DNA of 64,000 bases from Capniomyces stellatus. Taxonomy: Eukaryota > Kickxellomycota > Harpellomycetes > Harpellales > Legeriomycetaceae. The DNA lies in the NCBI GenBank assembly GCA_001661515.1, contig LUVW01000041.1, positions 1-64,000 on the forward strand, read 5' to 3'. Made by a program: the position numbers and the translations under genes. The notes under the pieces were generated by a model. The model did no database searches. It had not been told where the DNA came from and worked only from the letters and a program-made list of their open reading frames with translations. This document shows positions 56,581 to 64,000 of this stretch, one piece after another. Numbering within the stretch: the first letter of the stretch is position 1; each line of letters begins with the position of its first letter.

Positions 56581-56929
56581 TATGGCCAGTTTGATTTGTT
56601 GGCGCTGATTAATTTTTTTTGCAAGTACGGTTATAAATTTAGAGATGTTGTATCAATATATGTTGTATTAAGTTATATCGTTATGTTTTCGAATTTAATG
56701 GTTATTTAAAGTAGTTGTGATTTCAAATCCAAGAAGGTTGCGTTACTAGTAAAACAAAGCAAAGTAAAGTAAAGCAAGAATAGAAGCAAAGCAAAAACAT
56801 CAAAAGGATAAAAAAATCAGGTGAATAAGGCAAAAAGAGGAGAAAACAAAATAAAAGAAAACAAAACATAATATTGTATAACAAACAGCATTAGACGTAA
56901 TGGGGGGGGGGGGTGTTTATTTTAATGAA
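56581..56929. other. Convergent 3' spacer between SEA3 and LSC2
   Basis: About 350 bp with A-rich AAAGCAAAGTAAAG repeats near 56755-56800 and a run of 12 G at 56902-56913. No gene is seen. Confidence 0.6.
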
Positions 56930-58529
56930 TTATGCGGTGTGGGCCTTTGAGAGCTCAACAACTTTGGAGGCAGCCTCGTCCATGTTTTCAATGGGGTAGA
57001 TGGCAATGCCGGAATCTTTAAGGATCTTGCGGCCCAATTCGACGTTTGTTCCTTGGATTCTGGCAACAACGGGGATTTTAAGGCCGAGCTGCTTAGTGGC
57101 AGCAACGATTCCTGAGGCAACAGTATCGCAGTGGGTAATTCCACCGAAAATGTTGACGAAAATAGCACCTACTGATGGGTCAGAGGAGATGATTTTGAAG
57201 GCCTCGCAAATGGATTTTTCGTTGGCGGTTCCTCCAAGATCCAAAAAGTTTGCAGGTTCGCCGCCATAAAGCTTGACAATATCCATAGTGGCCATAGCCA
57301 AACCGGCACCGTTTACGAGACATCCGATGTTTCCATCGAGTCCAATGTAGTTGAGGTTCCATTTCTTGGCGTTTACCTCACGCTGGTCAAGCTGGGTGGA
57401 GTCGTTCAAGTCAACCAAGTCCTGGTGTCTGAACGCAGCGTTGTCGTCAAAGTTGAGCTTGGCGTCCATGCAAAGAACTTTTCCGCTTGCGGTTTCAGCC
57501 AATGGATTGATTTCGACTTGAGTGGCATCGGTTTTCATAAACATTTCGTAAAGTTTGGTCATAATGGTTGCTGCTTGCGCCTTGTTGCTGTCCTTAAATC
57601 CTAGCTTGCTTACCAGTGCTTCAATGTCGCTTTGCTGCAAACCTTTGTTTATGTCTACTGGCACTTTGAGGATTGCTGATGGATCTTTGGCTGCTACTCC
57701 TTCAATGTCCATTCCTCCAAACTTACTGGCTACCAACACTACTCCTGTTGTTGCTCTATCAAGCAAAATCGCAAAGTAGTACTCGTGTGTAATCGACTCT
57801 TTCTCAACTACAAACACCTTGTGGCACTCTCTTCCTTGTTCTCCTGTTTGCTTGGTAATCAACTTGCTTCCAATCATCTTTGACGCAAACTCACGTGCCT
57901 CTTCAGCTCTACATCACATTTATACCACCTATTTCATCTATCTGCCTCTACATCTATCTGTTTTATTTCTTTTATTTATTTCTCTTCTTCTACTTACGTC
58001 TTGGCTACTCTAACTCCTCCTTGGAACCCATTGGTAAAGTGTCCCTTTCCTCTACCTCCAGCATACACTTGTGCCTTGACCACTACCCCATCTCCACCTA
58101 TTTTCATTCAGTTTATATTCAGTTTCATCCTTTTTCAGCTCTAGCTCTTGCCACTCATTTTCAAGCATCCAGCTCAAATCTACGCTGTGTCTATTTATAG
58201 TACAGCCATAGCCATAGCCATAGCCAGATTGCCGAATCCACCTACCCAATGTCTTGGCTGCATTGAAGGCTTCCTCTGGTGTGTTGGCAACAATTCCTCT
58301 TGGAACTCCAACTCCGTTTTGTTCAAACAACCTAGCAGCATCACATTCGTGAACACTGAAGGCACGGGCTGGCTGTCTAAATGCCTATTTTGTTTATTCC
58401 AATTCGCTATTGTTATTTATTCTACACCCGCTATTGTCATTGTCATTATCATTGTTTTTCTGGCAGTAGCTGCTGGCTTTTTACCTTGGTAGCTGGAGCT
58501 GTAGCACGCTTAATAACTGATCGGAACAT
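56930..58529 (-). CDS. LSC2: Succinate-CoA ligase beta subunit, mitochondrial, four exons
   Basis: This TCA-cycle enzyme makes ATP or GTP from succinyl-CoA in the mitochondrial matrix with the alpha subunit. Exons on the minus strand are 58529-58485 (45 bp), 58372-58246, 58097-57998 and 57908-56930. Phase is continuous and gives 416 residues, the usual family length. Exon 1 ([15 protein letters not shown]) plus PARAFSV is a basic mitochondrial presequence. The ATP-grasp fold follows: [41 protein letters not shown], and [10 protein letters not shown] with the acidic/Asn metal ligands. The CoA-ligase domain carries [29 protein letters not shown] and [11 protein letters not shown]. The nucleotide preference (ATP or GTP) cannot be judged from the sequence. 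Intron 2 contains a CCATAG repeat near 58205-58225. The gene converges on SEA3. Confidence 0.96.
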
Positions 58530-60611
58530 TGTTTATATTCTTTTTCTTTTTATCTTTCCAAACTAATAGCTTGTTCCTAGATATTTTCAAATAAGACAAA
58601 AAGGGGGATTAGAATACCAGCGTTATAACCAAATTCAAATAGCGTCTAATCTGCTGTTTAATCTTGAATCTTTGCTATGCTATTACCTTTACTCTACTTT
58701 AACTAAGCAATAAAGATTGATATTCAACTGCCTACTTTGGTTTTTGATTTTCATGTTCATGTTTTGTCTCACATTTCATACTTGTTTTCTTTTCTTTTCA
58801 TTTCCCTTACCTTTGTTTTTTTTTTTTTTCAAAAAATTTCTTTTTCCTTATTTATTATCTATATATTCCCATCTTTTATCTCTACTTTCTTAATCGTTTT
58901 TTAATTGGCGATTTATTGGGCTGAAAACTCCGAAATCATCTTTCTTTTGCTGCTTTTCCTTCTGCTTTTATTTTACTACTTGTTTCCACTTTTAAATCTT
59001 AAACGTTAAGTAGGAAGCTTTTATGTTTACTGATACCAAATCTCAAACAAGCTTTATATTGTCACCCTTAATTTCTCTAATTGTGTTTGTATTTGCATTT
59101 CTACACTTCAACATCTACTCCTATCAACCCACCCAATTATCATTGGATGGCCGAGTTTAATTGTTCTTAGCCAATCCCAATATATATACATTTCTTGTTC
59201 CTTTTTCCCATTCACTTTCTTTTTTCATTCTATTCCTTTGCTCTTGTTCTATTCTTGGAAAGCCTAAATCCTAGCCCCAACCATCCAGATTTAGCACCAA
59301 AACAACCAGTGTGATCCTTAACTATCACTATTTATTATTTTAAAATTGCAGTAGATATAGCGCTATTTGGTACCCATATACTTTCTATTTTGTCAAGTTG
59401 TCCTGATTAACGGCATGTTTATTTTGTGTCGGACTTTTCAAGTCTGACCCCATTTCAAGGGGCGAGTTTTTATGTTCCCAATCTTCTTTTTTTGGATACA
59501 TTTATTCCATTGATCTGTAGCATTTTGTTTTTGATGGATTTGATCTATATCTATATATATATCCATATCTATATCTATTTTGATTGAATAGACGAAATCA
59601 TGTTTGCTTTTGGCTTTATCATCTTTGAAAAACAGACTCTTGCTAAACCGGCCTTTATTTAAACTTCTCTCAAACTTATTCGAGTGCCAAGGCAACAAGT
59701 ACTACAGATGGTATTTGTTAACACCTTTTTATAAATGCTGTGATATCTAGTCGCGCAAGGTGCTTACTAAACATACACTCACAAACACATCTAACCAAGA
59801 ACAGTTGATTTGTGAGAATCTAGCCAGACCCTCCAAACTCGAGGGGATAGCCAATTAGGACCATTTCGACAAAGCCACATAAACATAATGCAGACTTCCA
59901 AAAGGCTCTTGCATACAATTTGGCATGGTAATAGTAACCCTAAAACAAAAGTGATCACAACAATCAACCCTTAATACCCATATGTTTACAAAGTGGGTCC
60001 ATTTATCACTGGTGGGTTAATCAATAAAATTCCTAATGATAAAAATGTGGCCCAAGTATAGAATATACCACAAACTCGAAAGAACTCTGCCATATCAAGT
60101 TATACTTTAATAATTTAGTATAAACGGTGTTGGCAAGAGCAAAATAAAAGAATGAAAGGTTATAATTTTTACAAGTACAACTTTCAACTTTAATGAATAT
60201 ATCAAGAACAATTTGATTACTAATATCGATAGCCAATAGTGCATCGAATTAAAGCATTGTGTGTAGTTTATGTTGGCAATGCAGATTAGTAATCAATAAT
60301 CGGTTCGATTTGATTCTCGCGTATTTTACACTAGTGGAATATCATCCCAATTTGAAATTGAGCCTTTAATTCTCCTGGTGCTTGCTTATAGAGGCTAATT
60401 CTTGTTGTAACTTATTTTCAGTTAAAATAAAAAATGTTTGTTTACTGAAGCCAAGTTTCAGCAAAAAAAAAAAAGTATAAAACCCGACATATTTCCACAA
60501 AAACCACCCATTTATTTTATATCAACTTTAAATACTTTTTCTTTACTTTAAGGGCACCCCTATATAAACATAAAATCCAGCAATATTAAACACACAGAAA
60601 TAACCCAAGAC
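58530..60611. other. Divergent intergenic region between LSC2 and the glutathione transferase gene
   Basis: About 2.1 kb, T-rich next to LSC2. A (TATC/ATATAT) stretch lies near 59540-59575. The end near the transferase holds the TATA element listed separately. No RNA gene or protein gene is supported. Confidence 0.5.
60560..60567 (+). promoter_or_regulatory. TATA box upstream of the glutathione transferase gene
   Basis: CTATATAA lies 45-52 bp before the ATG at 60612, after a CACCCC element. The spacing is short, so the leader would be brief. Confidence 0.45.
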
Positions 60612-61289
60612 ATGAGTTACCCACATAACGAAAACGGCTTGACTTTGTACAGCTCCGTAGTCTGTCCATACGCACAGCGTGCAGTGTTGTCTTTAAAGGA
60701 AGCAGGAATCCCATACCAGAAGGTAGAAATAGACCTTGAAAACAAGCCAGAATGGTACCACTTGGTTAACCCGGTTTTGAAAGTCCCAGCCTTGAGATTG
60801 GAGGATGGTACGATTTTGGTAGAGTCTTTTCTTATTGCTCAGTACATCTCAGATATTTCACCTAAAGCCGGCTTAATGCCAACCGACCCAATTGAGAAGT
60901 ACAAGGCCAGACTATTCATAGACTTTTTCACAAACAACTTGGCATCACTGGTCTACTCGATTTTGTTTATAAAGGACGCTGATGAAAAGGAGAAAGGCTG
61001 GAACAAGTTGGCCGCAAATATAGTCAAGGCTAGCGATATGCTCAAAGAAAACTCGCCAGATGGTCCCTACTTTTTTGGAGATAAATTCACTTTGGCTGAT
61101 ATTGTTGTTTTCCCTTTTGCCAACGTGGCTACTATAACAGCAGAAATTATGGACCGTGACCTGCATGCTTTGGAAGGAATCGGCAGATTCAAAGCGTGGC
61201 TTGATGCTTGCAGCAGCAGAGAAAGTGTCTCATCAAGTCTGACCGATCGAAAATCATTGATCGCAAAATACAGAGCAAGATTCTGTTAA
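60612..61289 (+). CDS. Omega-like glutathione transferase
   Basis: This intronless gene encodes 225 residues. The ATG at 60612 lies about 52 bp after a TATA element. An N-terminal thioredoxin fold (residues about 9-80) contains VVCPYAQRAVLSL. Its Cys in the C-P-x-x-x-R motif is the redox-active residue of omega and related classes, which use Cys instead of Tyr or Ser. The fold continues with the cis-Pro segment LKVPALRLEDG and the glutathione-contact VESFLIAQYI. An all-helical C-terminal domain follows (about 90-220), with YFFGDKFTLADIVVFPF, the N-capping Asp of the family. Omega-type enzymes reduce dehydroascorbate, S-glutathionyl proteins and related thiols in the cytosol. The specific fungal class, omega or another Cys-type class, is not fixed by the sequence. 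AATAAA follows about 100 bp after the stop. The gene converges on the Erd1-like gene. Confidence 0.92.
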   Translation: MSYPHNENGLTLYSSVVCPYAQRAVLSLKEAGIPYQKVEIDLENKPEWYHLVNPVLKVPALRLEDGTILVESFLIAQYISDISPKAGLMPTDPIEKYKARLFIDFFTNNLASLVYSILFIKDADEKEKGWNKLAANIVKASDMLKENSPDGPYFFGDKFTLADIVVFPFANVATITAEIMDRDLHALEGIGRFKAWLDACSSRESVSSSLTDRKSLIAKYRARFC

Positions 61290-61731
61290 TTTTGTGGACA
61301 AAGTGGACTTTGTTTTTATAATGCCTTTGTAATGGCCATTGTCTTTTTCTTGACTAAAGGCTATTTGTTTTATTAAATTTGTTTTTTTTACCAATAAATG
61401 TGAAAAAGTCAACAATTATCATCTAGTTACAAAAGAAATCATAGGTTAGTTGGCCTTGGCCATAAACCACTAGATCATGTGCCATTTCCCACTAAATTAA
61501 AACAACCAGAATTGTGGTGCCGCTATTAATCTTAAAGGCGTTTTTACTATTATTGAGTTAAAGTACTAATAGTATTGGAAAAGTATGTCAGAAAATGCCA
61601 ATAGCGATTGGGGGAGGATGGTTTGTATAAAGCGATAAGAAAAGTGTATTGAAAAAAAAGTGTATCTAGTAAATATTAGTATAAAAAGTCGAACTGGTAG
61701 CGCGTATAGCGTATGTCACAATTGCGAGAGT
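61290..61731. other. Convergent 3' spacer between glutathione transferase and Erd1-like genes
   Basis: About 440 bp, AT-rich, including AATAAA near 61394 as a likely polyadenylation signal of the transferase gene. No gene is seen. Confidence 0.6.
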
Positions 61732-63649
61732 TTATAGCTTAGCGCCAGCATGTTCCTTTTCAACACGGAACAAAATCCAAACCGTTCTTCTGAATATTTC
61801 CAATAAACTGAGAGTAAATGCAAAGGCAGGGATTTTGTCTACTCGAATATGTGATGATAGTTTTATTGTCCACATGGCTCTTAACACAAAATCCATCATC
61901 ATAGCCCCGTAGTAGTATTTGGGGTTTTTGTAGCACAGATTTTTTCGTAATAAATATGGTCCATCATAGTAGCTCCCCCCTGGCTTGTGCTGGCTGTAAT
62001 CTGTGTTTATAAATGCTTGGGCCATGGTTGGTTGTGGATTTTGATTCGAGTTTGACCCATCGGCTTGCGACGAATTGGCGTGGGAAGTTACTTTGTTCAG
62101 CTCAAATTCGTTATCATCTCCAGACCCATTGTCTTTTAGATATCCATCTCCACTCTTTCTCTCCGGGTTTAGCTTAGCATACGACTCTTCGTGCGGAATG
62201 TAGCTAAATTCGTGTTCAGAGGGTATTATCAAGTATACAAGATCTGAAAGTTTCCAAGTCCGAAAATTTCCCAGATCCCAATCGAACGCAACATCCCAAT
62301 AGAACGAGTACATTGAGTTGAATATCGCCGAGAATACCCTAATACATTTACGTGCCGATTTTTTGGCTATAAAGTTACTATCCTCACTTTGTAGAATTAG
62401 ACCTCAACCAATACCAAAGCCTGTAAAAAAAAAACAAAGTATTCAAGGCAGATGTCACTAAATACATAAATAGGAAATTAAAACAAGCAGCTGTAGTTAC
62501 CACGTAAAGAACAAAAGCCTCAAAAACCAGTCCCCGCTGTTGTTATCAGACACACTCTTGGATTCCAGCATCATATACTGCTTCTGAAATGCCGACAGAA
62601 ATATTACAGGAAACGAAGACGTGTACTTTATCGCATTCGCAACATGTCGTTTTCGAGCCAAGCTACCGGGCTCTGAGTGGTAAAAGTCGCAGATACACTG
62701 TTTTAGCCGTAAAGCGTAGGGAATCCTATTTAAATTTACATCACGTCAGTTAGCAGATGTATTTAGAATCTACTAGCAAGGATATGGCACTTAAAATCGA
62801 ATAAGACAGCTATTTGTTTAGGATTAGTTTGGTCACTCTTACGATGTAATAACGGGGTTGAGTAACACTGATGAACAGAGTCCGCTGTTATGATCTATAA
62901 TATCGTTTGGGTTCATTGACAACTCGCCAAATATGCTGTTTGCAGTTTTCGGCAGAGCTCTGCTGTTGCTCTGGAAAAACATAGTGTAGCCACAGGCGAC
63001 TATCGAAATATCTGCAAACACCTTTGAACAGCTTGTCAGTATATCGGTAAAAACCACATCAGATAGCGGCGTTTCATTAAAAGCAATCAAGTTTGTAACT
63101 CTATACACCGTTCTAAAAAATAAACAAGCACCAGTTAATTATTTGTATTCGTGTTTCTCATTTATCTCTATAATCTCAGTGCTGTTCACTCGTAAAACCA
63201 GAATCAGTTTATCATATCCAAAACTTAGTTAATCAGCAGCACGTGTATCTGTCTGTATGTGTATGTGTATTCTCCCCCCTTTTTTTTCTTTCTTTTTTTG
63301 TATCTTACTTTAAAAAGGCTTTTCTGAGCTCCCATAGAAACCTTTTACTTGGGAATAGTACCAGAAAAAAAATCCCAATAAAAGACCATATTTCGGCGAT
63401 TTGCTTTTTTTCTACGCTTTCCAAATTCGATCTAACAGAGTACGATATAAACAGATTGCACATGTACAAGACTCCTAAAACAACTACACCGCCATGGTAG
63501 TTGTTCTGCCGCCACCTTGTGCCAGCTGACAAGCTCAGAATTGAATGGACTGGGATATCATGTTTATTAAATATCCATAAATCCGTTGCCCAACCCAGGC
63601 TACAAAGCCCTAAAAGGGATAATGATTGGTAAGCAAGCGAAAACCCCAT
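61732..63649 (-). CDS. ERD1: EXS-domain membrane protein, Erd1-like, five exons
   Basis: Erd1 is a Golgi multispanning protein needed for retention of ER luminal proteins and for phosphate recycling from glycosylation. Exons on the minus strand are 63649-63309, 63112-62843, 62725-62501, 62420-62388 (33 bp) and 62338-61732. Every junction keeps phase and gives 491 residues. Donors are mostly GTAAGN, with GTGAGG after the 33-bp exon. The N-terminus starts with a hydrophobic LGWATDLWIFNKHDI segment. EXS hallmarks follow in order: RLKQCICDFYHS, RHVANAIKYTSSFPVIFLS, MYSFYWDVAFDWDLG, and a YYYGAMMMDFVLRAMWTIKLS helix. The last segment is FRRTVWILFRVEKEH. No SPX domain is present, which separates it from Syg1/XPR1 phosphate exporters. 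A 60-residue polar, Asn/Ser-rich insert interrupts the EXS domain after the DWDLG motif (exon 5). The name ERD1 rests on the missing SPX domain and overall order. Confidence 0.85.
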
Positions 63650-64000
63650 TTGTAAATTTTTCTTAGAAAACTAGTCCGATGGTTTACGTTTATGTTGTTA
63701 TTTGGAATCCATACGAGCAAGCGTTTTAATTATACTTGTTTCGTTAATGTCTTTTGTCTTTTTTTCCGTTTCTCTTGTTTGTCCGTTCCTCTTGTTTGTT
63801 TCGTTTGTTAAAGACCTTTTAGCTAATTTGTACTGGCTTTACGACTTTTGTGTTTGCAAAACTCTAGTTTAATTTAAAAGAATTGGTATTGAAAAGCCGT
63901 ATTTTAAAAACATTGATTAGAATAAAGCGGACTCGATTTGAGCTGAACTCTTTTTCGCTTCTTTTTCTCTTTCTTGTAGTGGCCAGCTTTTTAAAAGCCA
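63650..64000. other. Upstream flank of the Erd1-like gene
   Basis: About 350 bp, T-rich, and the likely promoter side of the Erd1-like gene. No other gene is seen before the window ends. Confidence 0.55.

Overview
This is a eukaryotic, almost certainly fungal, nuclear DNA window. It is AT-rich, with long T/A tracts between genes. The coding regions are fungal in type: a chitin synthase fused to a myosin-motor-like head, the decapping factor Edc3, a SEA-complex/GATOR2 WD40 subunit (Sea3/WDR59), a Pcl-type cyclin, an SPX-less EXS protein (Erd1-like) and SLC16-type MFS porters. Introns are short and follow GT-AG, usually with GTAAGT/GTAAGA donors. The combination of AT richness, gene sizes and low-complexity insertions fits an early-diverging filamentous fungus. 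A zoopagomycete such as Kickxellomycotina/Harpellales is my guess, but the placement is inference only.

Layout. A seven-transmembrane receptor gene lies at 135-1376 (-). EDC3 (3544-5868, +) and CAND1 (6044-10657, -, four exons) converge with about 175 bp between their stops. Next is a tandem array of four intronless monocarboxylate-transporter-like genes, all on the minus strand (11922-13286, 15915-17237, 19501-20850, 22036-23388). An N-gap inside a poly-A tract sits at 13604-13608. Between 23.4 and 28.5 kb there is no convincing gene. Instead there are two nearly identical 266-bp arms in inverted orientation around a 1.94-kb spacer (25119-27590), which resembles a transposable element with long terminal inverted repeats and no recognisable transposase.

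A Pcl-type cyclin (28530-30035, -) is followed by about 8 kb with no recognisable gene, holding short tandem repeats and two weak splice-like signals. A four-exon gene for a Tudor-like chromatin protein (38097-40954, +) converges on the 1965-residue chitin synthase (41625-47522, -). After 3.4 kb of empty DNA comes the nine-exon Sea3/WDR59 gene (50962-56580, +). It converges on the mitochondrial succinate-CoA ligase beta gene (56930-58529, -, four exons). An omega-like glutathione transferase (60612-61289, +) and a five-exon Erd1-like EXS gene (61732-63649, -) close the window.

The genes form no pathway. Apart from the transporter array they look like ordinary housekeeping genes in a mixed-strand fungal arrangement. 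Exon models were built by hand from splice signals, reading-frame phase and family similarity. In the multi-exon models of CAND1, SEA3, LSC2 and ERD1 every junction keeps phase, which is strong internal support. The most unusual item is the inverted-repeat element at 25.1-27.6 kb.
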